Of a DNA stretch of 64,000 nt, positions 29,460 to 36,886 are shown piece by piece. Source of the DNA: Flavobacterium sp. xlx-214 (GTDB taxonomy: Bacteria; Bacteroidota; Bacteroidia; Flavobacteriales; Flavobacteriaceae); contig NZ_CP059431.1 in assembly GCF_013874595.1 (NCBI RefSeq), forward strand, positions 496,001 to 560,000, read 5' to 3'. Every line of letters starts with the position of its first letter. Positions within the stretch are counted from its first letter, which is position 1. Under the pieces are notes generated by a model. That model worked only from the letters and a program-made list of their open reading frames with translations, made no database searches and was not told the DNA's origin. A program made the translations under genes and the position numbers.

Positions 29460-29759
29460 TTAATGTGCTTTTACTTTTTCTTTGTGTTTAACCAACAAAC
29501 GCTCTAACGCGCCAGCTGCCGTATCCGTAGCCTCTTCAAATGATTTAGCTGTCTTTTTTACAATTAAATCATCTCCAGGAATTCTTACCAAGATATCAAC
29601 TGATTTGTTTTCTTTATCACTAGAATTTTCCGTACGCAAAGATACATCAATTCCTACTATTTTATCATAAAATTGTTGTAATTTTTCTAAACGTTCATTT
29701 ATAAAATCAACTAATTTTCTGTCAACATTAAAGTTAACTGCTTGAATGCTCACTTTCAT
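29460..29759 (-). CDS. hpf: Ribosome hibernation-promoting factor, short form
   Basis: A 99-residue protein of the HPF/RaiA (YfiA) family, which binds the 30S decoding region of idle ribosomes. The fold pattern is clear (VDRKLVDFINERLEKLQQFY, VDILVRIPGDDLIVKKTA, AAGALERLLVKHKEK). At this length it is the short form without the dimerization domain of long HPF. It begins ten bases after the recombinase gene and is probably co-transcribed with rpsU and xerC, which would place ribosome assembly and ribosome storage under one promoter. Confidence 0.93.
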   Translation of the reverse strand: MKVSIQAVNFNVDRKLVDFINERLEKLQQFYDKIVGIDVSLRTENSSDKENKSVDILVRIPGDDLIVKKTAKSFEEATDTAAGALERLLVKHKEKVKAH

Positions 29760-29769
29760 AATTTAAATT

Positions 29770-30681
29770 TTAGGGTTCATAATCATCATCATTGCTTTTG
29801 AAACGCGGATGTGTTGTTGCATACACTTTCTTTAACGCAGCTAAACTTGAATGAGTGTAAATTTGTGTTGACGACAAACTTGCGTGTCCTAACAATTCTT
29901 TCACTGTATTTAGGTTTGCACCTGAGTTTAGCATATGTGTTGCAAAGGTATGACGCAAAACATGCGGACTTTTCTTTTGCTTTGATGTTACACCTCTAAA
30001 ATAATTATTTATTAAACGATAAACAAATGTTTGATTTAAAATTTGTCCATTTTTTAACAAAAAAACATTTTGATGCTTATTGTTAGGAAATTGCATCTTG
30101 CGTTTTTCAAAAAAATCAATCAGTTCTTTATTCAACTCGTTTATTATTGGCACAATACGTTCTTTAGATCCTTTTCCAAAAACACGCACTTCGTTCTGAG
30201 AAAAATCAAAATCGGCGACTTTTAATTGAATCAATTCAGATTTTCTAATTCCTAATGCATAAAAAAGAGCAATAATTATATATTCTTGCAATCCAAAATA
30301 ATCGTCATCAAAATCAGACCGTTCCAATTTCTTCATTTCATCTTCTGAAAAAGGAACTTGCAGCTTTTTTTCGGTACGCAATGATTTATGCTCTTGCAAA
30401 GGATACACACTAATTGTTTTGGTGATGTACAAAAACTTAAAATAACTTTTTAGCGATGCTATTTTTCTATTTATAGTATGATTGGTCTTATTTTCTTTAG
30501 AAAGTTGCATTAACCATTTACGGATGTGTGCGTATTTAATTTCAGAAACCTTTGCTAAAGCATCTTTATTTATAAACAAATAAAAACTTTTCACATCTTG
30601 TAAATAAGCATTTACAGTATGTTGTGAGAATTTTTTCTCTTTAAGAAGGTAATCGTAATATTGTGAAATGTAGTTTTCCAT
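29770..30681 (-). CDS. xerC: XerC/XerD-type tyrosine recombinase
   Basis: A 303-residue recombinase with an N-terminal SAM-like domain (about 1-90) and a catalytic domain. The active-site set is visible: Arg in GIRKSEL, Lys in FGKGSKER, HVLRH (His and Arg), LGHAS (His) and the nucleophile Tyr in QIYTHSS. Length and neighbours (rpsU, hpf, tRNA-tuf) fit the chromosomal XerC/D enzyme that resolves chromosome dimers at dif rather than a phage integrase. Its ATG directly follows the T tract of the rpsU terminator, so expression probably depends on readthrough. Confidence 0.88.
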   Translation of the reverse strand: MENYISQYYDYLLKEKKFSQHTVNAYLQDVKSFYLFINKDALAKVSEIKYAHIRKWLMQLSKENKTNHTINRKIASLKSYFKFLYITKTISVYPLQEHKSLRTEKKLQVPFSEDEMKKLERSDFDDDYFGLQEYIIIALFYALGIRKSELIQLKVADFDFSQNEVRVFGKGSKERIVPIINELNKELIDFFEKRKMQFPNNKHQNVFLLKNGQILNQTFVYRLINNYFRGVTSKQKKSPHVLRHTFATHMLNSGANLNTVKELLGHASLSSTQIYTHSSLAALKKVYATTHPRFKSNDDDYEP

Positions 30682-30686
30682 AAAAA

Positions 30687-30722
30687 AAATCGCTAATCAA
30701 AGTTACCTTTAATTAGCGATTT
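30687..30722 (-). terminator. Terminator/attenuator between rpsU and xerC
   Basis: An 11-base perfect stem (AAATCGCTAAT/ATTAGCGATTT) with a 14-base loop. On the minus strand it ends in a run of eight T that touches the ATG of xerC, so it limits readthrough from rpsU. Confidence 0.88.
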
Positions 30723-30741
30723 ATAAAATATTTATCAGCGA

Positions 30742-30936
30742 TTAAATTTCAACAGAATCTCTTAAGTGCTGAATATATTGTGCTTTTTGATTTTGAGCAC
30801 GTTTTGTTACAGAAGGTTTTGTAAAGTTTTTACGACTTCTTAACTGACGTAACGTTCCCGTTTTGTCAAATTTTCTTTTATAACGTTTTAACGCTCTATC
30901 AATATTTTCTCCGTCTTTAATTGGAATGATCAACAT
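30742..30936 (-). CDS. rpsU: Ribosomal protein bS21
   Basis: A 64-residue basic protein of the 30S platform (MLIIPIKDGENIDRALKRYK, then a KRAQNQKAQ segment). In the published ribosome of Flavobacterium johnsoniae, bS21 with bS18 and bS6 covers the anti-Shine-Dalgarno end of 16S rRNA; Tyr54 of this protein sits in the C-terminal part involved. The gene has a strong Shine-Dalgarno (30945-30954), which is otherwise absent in this window. This fits autoregulation: when bS21 is scarce, the anti-Shine-Dalgarno is free and rpsU is translated. It leads the unit rpsU-xerC-hpf. Confidence 0.96.
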   Translation of the reverse strand: MLIIPIKDGENIDRALKRYKRKFDKTGTLRQLRSRKNFTKPSVTKRAQNQKAQYIQHLRDSVEI

Positions 30937-30944
30937 AATTTATA

Positions 30945-30954
30945 CACCTCCTTT
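30945..30954 (-). promoter_or_regulatory. Strong Shine-Dalgarno of rpsU
   Basis: AAAGGAGGTG on the minus strand is fully complementary to the canonical anti-Shine-Dalgarno (CACCTCCTTT as DNA). The AGGAGG core ends ten bases before the rpsU ATG. Other gene starts I inspected in this window have no comparable site. Confidence 0.92.
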
Positions 30955-30965
30955 CATTATGGGTG

Positions 30966-30973
30966 CAAAATTA
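30966..30973 (-). promoter_or_regulatory. -7 box of rpsU promoter
   Basis: TAATTTTG on the minus strand matches TAnnTTTG and lies 12 bases ahead of the Shine-Dalgarno, giving a leader of roughly 25 bases. No clear TTG is seen at the -33 distance. Confidence 0.6.
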
Positions 30974-31039
30974 GAAATAATTTTTGAATTATGAATTATG
31001 AATTTGAAATTATTTATTAAAGATGTTTACTTAGCATTT

Positions 31040-31672
31040 TTAAATATGCTTTAGCTGATAAACATCATCAGATTCTAGTATATGTTTTAAATCTTGATTG
31101 ATAAAATAAGTTCCATCATTAAAAAATTCAATTTCTTTATTATTGATGGCTGATAAAATTCTTTGCGCATAAGGAATTAATTGCTCATGATAAAAATTAA
31201 AATTTTTTACTATTTTTTCATACTCACTTTTCCAATTACTACCATAATACAATTTTAAGTAATCCTCTTCAAGCCAATAAAAATAATTCAGTGCCAAATT
31301 TCCTAAAAAAGGATATGCAAACTTTAGCTTTCCTGATGCATCAGAAATACCAAAATACAAATTATACATTTCATCTAAATGCTCTTTTATATTTTCTGGT
31401 TCATTTAAAAACAACTCTAGTCTATTTTTAATTTTCCAAACAAAAAAACTAGATTCTTTAATTATTTCATTAGAAACAAATGGAACAAGCTCGTTTAAAA
31501 CTCCTTCAACATTTTTAAAATTAAAACTAATTAACTTATTGTATTTTTGAGAATCCATTTCACTTCTTAAAGATTCATTTTCATATACAAATCTTTCAAA
31601 CTCATGAACATCAATTTGATTTGAAAGAAATTCAAAAAAGTGCACCTCATTTTCTTTCGAAAGCTTAACCAT
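31040..31672 (-). CDS. Hypothetical protein
   Basis: A 210-residue protein I do not recognise. It has no signal peptide or membrane segment, is acidic and rich in Phe, Tyr, Asn and Glu, and looks mostly helical (EFLSNQIDVHEFERFVYEN; YFYWLEEDYLKLYYGSNW). Such composition is common in small cytoplasmic immunity-like or house-cleaning proteins of Bacteroidota, but nothing here proves that, and no toxin gene lies next to it. It is bounded by the terminator of the acyl-CoA dehydrogenase upstream and by the rpsU promoter downstream, so it is probably a single-gene unit. Confidence 0.8.
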   Translation of the reverse strand: MVKLSKENEVHFFEFLSNQIDVHEFERFVYENESLRSEMDSQKYNKLISFNFKNVEGVLNELVPFVSNEIIKESSFFVWKIKNRLELFLNEPENIKEHLDEMYNLYFGISDASGKLKFAYPFLGNLALNYFYWLEEDYLKLYYGSNWKSEYEKIVKNFNFYHEQLIPYAQRILSAINNKEIEFFNDGTYFINQDLKHILESDDVYQLKHI

Positions 31673-31701
31673 AACAAAATATCATTTTTTAAAAATAACA
31701 A

Positions 31702-31734
31702 AAAAAGGAAAAACCGTTACAGTCTTTCCTTTTT
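31702..31734 (-). terminator. Terminator of acyl-CoA dehydrogenase operon
   Basis: A ten-base A/T-rich stem with a GG/CC core, and a weaker inner ACTGT/ACCGT pairing. On the minus strand it ends in a run of seven T. Confidence 0.78.
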
Positions 31735-31775
31735 AATCTATTCTCTATTTTCTGTTATCTATTCTCTAAAAGAAA

Positions 31776-32918
31776 TTAGTCTTTTAAAAGATTTCTAGAG
31801 ATAACTAATTTTTGAATTTCGGTTGTTCCTTCACCAATAGTACATAATTTAGAATCGCGGAAGAATTTTTCTACTGGGAAATCTTTTGTATAACCATAAC
31901 CACCGTGAATTTGAATAGCTTCTGTAGAAACTTTCACACACACTTCTGACGCATACATTTTTGCCATTGCACCAGCAGTTGTCATTGGTTTATGATTGTT
32001 TTTTAAGTAAGCTGCTTTGTGTAACAATAATTCTGAACACTCAATTTCTGTAGCCATATCAGCTAATTTAAAACCAATTGCTTGAAATTCTGAAATAGGT
32101 TTACCAAACTGCACACGCTCTTTTGAATATTTTAAAGCCGCTTCATAAGCTCCTTTTGCAATACCTAAAGACAACGCACCAATTGAAATACGACCACCAT
32201 CTAAAATTTTCATTGCTTGAATAAATCCTTCGCCAACTTCACCTAAACGGTTTGCATCAGAAACACGGCAATTATCAAAAATTAACTCAGCTGTTTCAGA
32301 AGCACGCATTCCTAATTTATTTTCTTTTTTTCCTGATGAAAAACCAGGTGTTCCTTTTTCAATAACAAAAGCAGTCATTCCACGAGAATCGCCTTTTTCA
32401 CCTGTACGAACAATAACAACAGCTACATCACCAGAAATAGCGTGTGTAATAAAATTTTTAGCACCGTTTATAATCCAATCGTTACCATCTTTTACAGCAG
32501 TTGTTGCCATACCACCTGCATCAGATCCCGTGTTATGTTCAGTTAATCCCCAAGCACCAATCCACTCACCAGTAGCTAATTTAGGAATCCATTTTTTCTT
32601 TTGCTCATCGTTAGCAAATGTCAAAATATGATTGGTACATAATGAATTATGAGCTGCAACTGATAAACCAATAGAAGAATCTACTTTAGAAATTTCTTCA
32701 ACAACTGTAATGTACTCATGATAACCTAAACCAGAACCACCTAACTCTTCAGGAACTAAAACGCCCATGAAACCCATTTCACCTAATTTTTTAAATAATT
32801 CAACAGGGAAAATTTGTGCTTCATCCCAAGTCATAATGTTTGGTCTAATTTCTTTCTCTGCAAACTCTCTAATTGATTGCGCAATCATTGCTTGCGTTTC
32901 GTTATACTCAAAGTTCAT
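31776..32918 (-). CDS. Acyl-CoA dehydrogenase
   Basis: A 380-residue FAD enzyme that introduces the trans-2 double bond in acyl-CoA (fatty acid or branched-chain amino acid breakdown). Family motifs are visible: GAWGLTEHNTGSDAGG (FAD/substrate region, about 130-150), IHGGYGYTKDFPVEKFFRD near 340-358, and GEGTTEIQ with the catalytic Glu position of short- and medium-chain enzymes. The substrate chain length cannot be read. It lies 37 bases after the helix-hairpin-helix gene and ends at a terminator. Confidence 0.94.
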   Translation of the reverse strand: MNFEYNETQAMIAQSIREFAEKEIRPNIMTWDEAQIFPVELFKKLGEMGFMGVLVPEELGGSGLGYHEYITVVEEISKVDSSIGLSVAAHNSLCTNHILTFANDEQKKKWIPKLATGEWIGAWGLTEHNTGSDAGGMATTAVKDGNDWIINGAKNFITHAISGDVAVVIVRTGEKGDSRGMTAFVIEKGTPGFSSGKKENKLGMRASETAELIFDNCRVSDANRLGEVGEGFIQAMKILDGGRISIGALSLGIAKGAYEAALKYSKERVQFGKPISEFQAIGFKLADMATEIECSELLLHKAAYLKNNHKPMTTAGAMAKMYASEVCVKVSTEAIQIHGGYGYTKDFPVEKFFRDSKLCTIGEGTTEIQKLVISRNLLKD

Positions 32919-32955
32919 TTTTAATTGTTTTTTATTTTTGTTTTTGCTTTATTGT

Positions 32956-33798
32956 CTAAAAATCCAAATATAATCTAATTATTTTTAATTTGTCAAGTGG
33001 AAAATTATTAATTTTTTCTAAATCTTCAATTTTTAACGCTGTTTCTTGCTTGCTTCTTAACACTACAATCTCTCTAGCCAAATAACTATTTAAATACGGT
33101 ACTTGGGTTAATTGCTCTTTTGTTGCAGTATTAACGTTTACTTTTACAATGTTAGTTGCACTTTTCACAAAGGTTGTTTGCTTGATGATGTTTATAGCTT
33201 CTGGGCGCAATCCTTTGATAAAATCGACCTGTTGTATGGATACAAAACCGTTTAATTTTTCTCTTTCTGCTAAAATAGCGTTTGCAAAATAGTCGCCAAT
33301 ACCTTTAATATCCATCAAATCTTGAAGAGTTGCTTTGTTAAGATCCATTTTATTCACAACAACAGCTTCATTCTTTGTTTCTTGCTTTTCATTTTGCGTC
33401 CATTCAGGAAATTGAAATTGTGGAGCTATTTTCGCTAACAGTTCATTAGAAACACCTGTTACTTTTTGAAAATCGACTGCAGAATTTACATACTTTCCAC
33501 TTGCTCTAAATTTCAACAAGCGATCAATTTCTTCGGTAGACATTCCCAACTGAAACCATTTACCATCTTTTACAAAATTAGGATTAAACGGTTTAGGTTC
33601 GTATTCTTTTAAAGCAACAATCTTTAAACTATCTATTTGTTGCTGTGTTTTTACATCAACTATATATTGTGTAGATTCGGCATTATTATCAGCTCTCTTA
33701 AACCAAAAAATAAAAATTTGCAACAACACAATAAGGCACACTAAAGCAAGAATACCTTTGCGTTGATTGCTATTTATAAATGGTAGTTGTGCTTTCAT
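32956..33798 (-). CDS. Membrane-anchored helix-hairpin-helix (ComEA-like) protein
   Basis: A 280-residue protein with one N-terminal membrane segment (about 15-33) and at least three helix-hairpin-helix units: around 88-125 (VDFQKVTGVSNELLAKIAP), 150-205 (MDLNKATLQDLMDIKGIGDY) and 218-275 (VNVNTATKEQLTQVPYLNSY). Repeated HhH units bind DNA backbone; in ComEA they bind incoming DNA during competence. The role here is inferred. Its ATG overlaps the end of the DUF2851 gene by four bases, which suggests translational coupling. Confidence 0.85.
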   Translation of the reverse strand: MKAQLPFINSNQRKGILALVCLIVLLQIFIFWFKRADNNAESTQYIVDVKTQQQIDSLKIVALKEYEPKPFNPNFVKDGKWFQLGMSTEEIDRLLKFRASGKYVNSAVDFQKVTGVSNELLAKIAPQFQFPEWTQNEKQETKNEAVVVNKMDLNKATLQDLMDIKGIGDYFANAILAEREKLNGFVSIQQVDFIKGLRPEAINIIKQTTFVKSATNIVKVNVNTATKEQLTQVPYLNSYLAREIVVLRSKQETALKIEDLEKINNFPLDKLKIIRLYLDF

Positions 33799-35060
33799 TG
33801 ATTCATCAATTTAATACCTATCTCACAATTTAAACATCGACGTAAATCGCAATAATTCTTTTTAAGATACAATACCGATTGACTATCAAACGATGACGTT
33901 ATAGGAACCTGCATATTTTTAAACATTTCAACAGTTGTATTTCTTTCAACAGGTAATGTTTGGTAATGTTGCAATATTTCATCAACCGCATCGCTTCCTA
34001 ATTGTTCATGATACACATATTGAAAAGGCAAAATGGTATTAATTAAAAGCAAATTGTAAAACGAACTGGATATTGCTTTGTTTTTCACGGTATGTTCTTT
34101 ACCAAAAACATAATGCGTTTGCCAATAGGCTGATGGTTGCGCTTTTAAAACATTCTTATTAGCACATAAAAACTCTGGATTTTTAACCAAATCGAACAAA
34201 AAAACTTGATTGCTTATAAATGCAGCAAACTGCATTAAGCGTATGGTGGGAAAATTATCGGGACGTAATTTAAAATAGGTTATTTTGTTGGATATCGCTT
34301 TTAAATTATACTTGTGTTGTAAATAAAAATAGGTTTTTTGCAATGTTTTTAAATAATAATCTTCGGCATCATTATCTAACAAATTAGCAGTACCAAGCAA
34401 AAGTGCTTCTACGTGTGTTTTATTTGTTAACTCTTTTCTTATTATTTTAAACGGTAACTTTTTGGCAATTTCATAAAAAGCATCGCTGTTGATATTCAAT
34501 CCAAAATTGCGCAACAACATACTGTAAAAAGCCTCTTCCCAATTATTCTTGGTTTGCTTTAACTCGTGAACAATACGATCTGTGAATTGTTCTAACCGCT
34601 CAATCATTAATTTTTCTTTCCATAAAAACCAATCGAACGAATTAAAATGTTGCAGATAATCTTCGCAAAAAATATACTGAGGCTGTTGCTTGAATTGATT
34701 GTAAGCATTAAAAACACTTTCAGTTATGAAATCCTTTAAAACCAAAGTAGGAATTTCGGATCCATCGTTTCTTAGAACCGAAATATCATTATTCCAGACA
34801 ACATGTAAAATAACATTTTGATAAGCAGGATCGATTTCATGATGATGTGCATACCAATCTGAGGCATTTACGTGCATTTCCACATTACCCGCCCAAAGTT
34901 GATGATCGATATAAACTTGTGCATTAAAAAAGTCAGGACCTTGAATACCTAAATACAAGCCAAAATCTTTTATAACCAATTCTTGACCTTGAACTGTTTT
35001 TAATGCAATGGTTTTAAGCTTTTTAAACCTCCATACGTAATGTAAAAAATCCTCCTTCAT
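33795..35060 (-). CDS. DUF2851-family protein
   Basis: A protein of 421 residues from the chosen ATG (35058-35060, MKEDFLHYVWRFKKL); the frame continues 13 codons upstream, but that start would run into the divergent PNGase-like gene. It fits the DUF2851 family of Bacteroidota (GIQGPDFFNAQVYI, WAGNVEMHVNASDWYAH). No signal peptide is seen. The C-terminus has three cysteines in CDLRRCLNC, a possible metal site. Its function is unknown. It overlaps the HhH gene by four bases. Confidence 0.86.
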   Translation of the reverse strand: MKEDFLHYVWRFKKLKTIALKTVQGQELVIKDFGLYLGIQGPDFFNAQVYIDHQLWAGNVEMHVNASDWYAHHHEIDPAYQNVILHVVWNNDISVLRNDGSEIPTLVLKDFITESVFNAYNQFKQQPQYIFCEDYLQHFNSFDWFLWKEKLMIERLEQFTDRIVHELKQTKNNWEEAFYSMLLRNFGLNINSDAFYEIAKKLPFKIIRKELTNKTHVEALLLGTANLLDNDAEDYYLKTLQKTYFYLQHKYNLKAISNKITYFKLRPDNFPTIRLMQFAAFISNQVFLFDLVKNPEFLCANKNVLKAQPSAYWQTHYVFGKEHTVKNKAISSSFYNLLLINTILPFQYVYHEQLGSDAVDEILQHYQTLPVERNTTVEMFKNMQVPITSSFDSQSVLYLKKNYCDLRRCLNCEIGIKLMNQ

Positions 35061-35115
35061 ACAAAAAGCTTTTATATAAATGTACTTTAAAAATTTCAAA
35101 ACTCCTAATAATCAA

Positions 35116-35123
35116 TACATTTG
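35116..35123 (+). promoter_or_regulatory. -7 box of PNGase F-like gene promoter
   Basis: TACATTTG matches TAnnTTTG and lies 13 bases before the chosen ATG. No good TTG is seen at the -33 distance. Confidence 0.5.
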
Positions 35124-35136
35124 TAAAAACAATTAT

Positions 35137-36795
35137 ATGAAACACCTTGTACTTATTTTAATATTGATAAGCAACTTGTCTTTTGCTCAAAACCAATATC
35201 AAATTACTTATGTAGAAAAATATAATGGAAAGGTTATTAATGATGACAAAAAAACACTTGTAACAGCAAACAATACCGCAGCTTTAATAACAAATAGTCA
35301 GTTTAAAAGTTCAAAAGTATACCCAAAACAACAGAATTTCATCAATACAACCAACAATTACATTACATCGCAAGCTACTTTTAAAAACTTATTGGTGCTA
35401 TCAACTATTGATTCTACCTCAATAAACAATCAAAAGCTTACGTTAACCAATGAGTACGAAACCATTTTGGGATACAAAACCAGAAAGGCTACAACTAGCA
35501 TAAACTCTAACACCATTAACGTTTGGTTTACCACCGATTTACCCATAAAAGCCGCACCCAACAGCTTAGGCATTTCCTTAGGCGTTGTTTTAAAATACAG
35601 TCGTAATAATGATTATGTTATAGAAGCAACGCAAGTAAAAAAGCTTTCTAAGAAAGAGCTTACCAACTTAACGCCTTCTATGGATAAAACGGTAAGTGGA
35701 TTAGACTTTCAGGATGCGTTAATGAAAGCCCGTTACACAACAGTTCCTATTTTTAAAGACGATATTCTTAGCTTTAACGAAAACAATAAATCAAACGATT
35801 CTATCTTAAAATTTGCCAACGGTACCGTAGCAGTTCGTAAAATTAAGATGCCTAAAATTGATAAAGGTAGCTTGGTGTTTTTAGATGTAAAAGAACAAGC
35901 TAACGGAGATGCTTATGATAGAACAGGATCGGTATTTGTGATACTACCCAGCACTAAAGCTACTTTTTTAAAGGGGTTGCAAGAAGGTATTAACACACTT
36001 CCTTTGTACGATAACGGCACAAGCAAGAAATACCAAGGCATTGTAACTACAAACACTTACGAAACACCTATAGAGTTAATGCGTTTCTTTACGCCTTTTG
36101 GGGTACATCACTTTAATCATATTAAATTAAAAGATAAGGAATGGCGCGATTGGGTTGATTACCGCCAGGATATTTCAGAGTTTAACGAAGTGCTCTCTGA
36201 GCAAGAAGTTTACATAGGCATCTTTATAGGTAATTACGATAAAGGCGGTCATAAAGTATCGGCTAACATTACAATTCATCCTAACGAGACTAATTTGTTT
36301 CCAAACCAAACCATAAAACCGTTGTTTAATACAACAAATGTTATGGAAATGGGCGGACAAGAATACCCAATCTTGTTTGAAAACGGCAAAACTTTAAAGG
36401 TAAACTTTGAATTAGATAAGCCACTTACCAATGTTTATTTGCGATATATTGCTACAGGTCACGGCGGTTGGGAAAATGGAGACGAGTTTGTCCCTAAAAT
36501 TCATGAGATAGTATTAAACGGTAAAACAGCACAAAGCTATTTGCCTTGGCGTGTTGATTGCGGATCGTATCGCTTAGACAACCCTGCTTCTGGAAATTTT
36601 GCAAATGGTTTATCAAGTTCCGATTTATCACGCGCCAACTGGTGCCCGGGCACTGTTACCAACCCAACATATATTTATTTGGGTGATTTAAATAGTGGAA
36701 TGCACGAGATAGAAATCAGCATACCGCAAGGATTACCAGAAGGTGGTAGTTTTAGTTATTGGAATGTATCGGGTGTTTTGTTAGGTACTAACTAA
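35137..36795 (+). CDS. Exported PNGase F-like protein with GLPGLI-like N-terminal domain
   Basis: A 552-residue exported protein from the ATG at 35137 (signal peptide MKHLVLILILISNLSFAQ); the frame opens 19 codons earlier but would lose this signal. The N-terminal part (about 19-195) resembles GLPGLI domains (ETILGYKTRKATT, then NVWFTTDLPI and an APNSLGISLGVVL stretch). From about 200 it resembles PNGase F, which frees N-glycans from asparagine: AYDRTGSVFV (Asp261 aligns with Asp60 of PNGase F), GDEF (Glu450 with Glu206) and WCPG (502-505). A counterpart of Glu118 is not evident by eye, so activity is uncertain. It lies opposite the DUF2851 gene and converges on the CBS-type gene. Confidence 0.85.
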   Translation: MKHLVLILILISNLSFAQNQYQITYVEKYNGKVINDDKKTLVTANNTAALITNSQFKSSKVYPKQQNFINTTNNYITSQATFKNLLVLSTIDSTSINNQKLTLTNEYETILGYKTRKATTSINSNTINVWFTTDLPIKAAPNSLGISLGVVLKYSRNNDYVIEATQVKKLSKKELTNLTPSMDKTVSGLDFQDALMKARYTTVPIFKDDILSFNENNKSNDSILKFANGTVAVRKIKMPKIDKGSLVFLDVKEQANGDAYDRTGSVFVILPSTKATFLKGLQEGINTLPLYDNGTSKKYQGIVTTNTYETPIELMRFFTPFGVHHFNHIKLKDKEWRDWVDYRQDISEFNEVLSEQEVYIGIFIGNYDKGGHKVSANITIHPNETNLFPNQTIKPLFNTTNVMEMGGQEYPILFENGKTLKVNFELDKPLTNVYLRYIATGHGGWENGDEFVPKIHEIVLNGKTAQSYLPWRVDCGSYRLDNPASGNFANGLSSSDLSRANWCPGTVTNPTYIYLGDLNSGMHEIEISIPQGLPEGGSFSYWNVSGVLLGTN

Positions 36796-36852
36796 CTTTA
36801 AACTATCAACCTATCCATTTTGCTCTTTTATGTAAATAGACTTAAAAAAAAG

Positions 36853-36879
36853 AAGCTTCCTTATTTTAAAAGGAAGCTT
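36853..36879. terminator. Bidirectional terminator between PNGase F-like gene and CBS gene
   Basis: A ten-base stem (AAGCTTCCTT/AAGGAAGCTT) with a seven-base loop, flanked by A and T runs so that it works on both strands. It serves the convergent ends at 36795 and 36887. Confidence 0.85.
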
Positions 36880-36886
36880 TACTTTT

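Noticed and set aside
29770..30681. Tyrosine recombinase as a sign of a mobile element or prophage
   Set aside because: Its length and its place between rpsU and hpf fit the chromosomal XerC/D enzyme. No attachment repeats, phage genes or composition change are seen around it.
31735..31775. Short direct repeat TCTATTCTCTA near the acyl-CoA dehydrogenase end
   Set aside because: Only two copies in AT-rich intergenic DNA with no structure or gene that would give it meaning.
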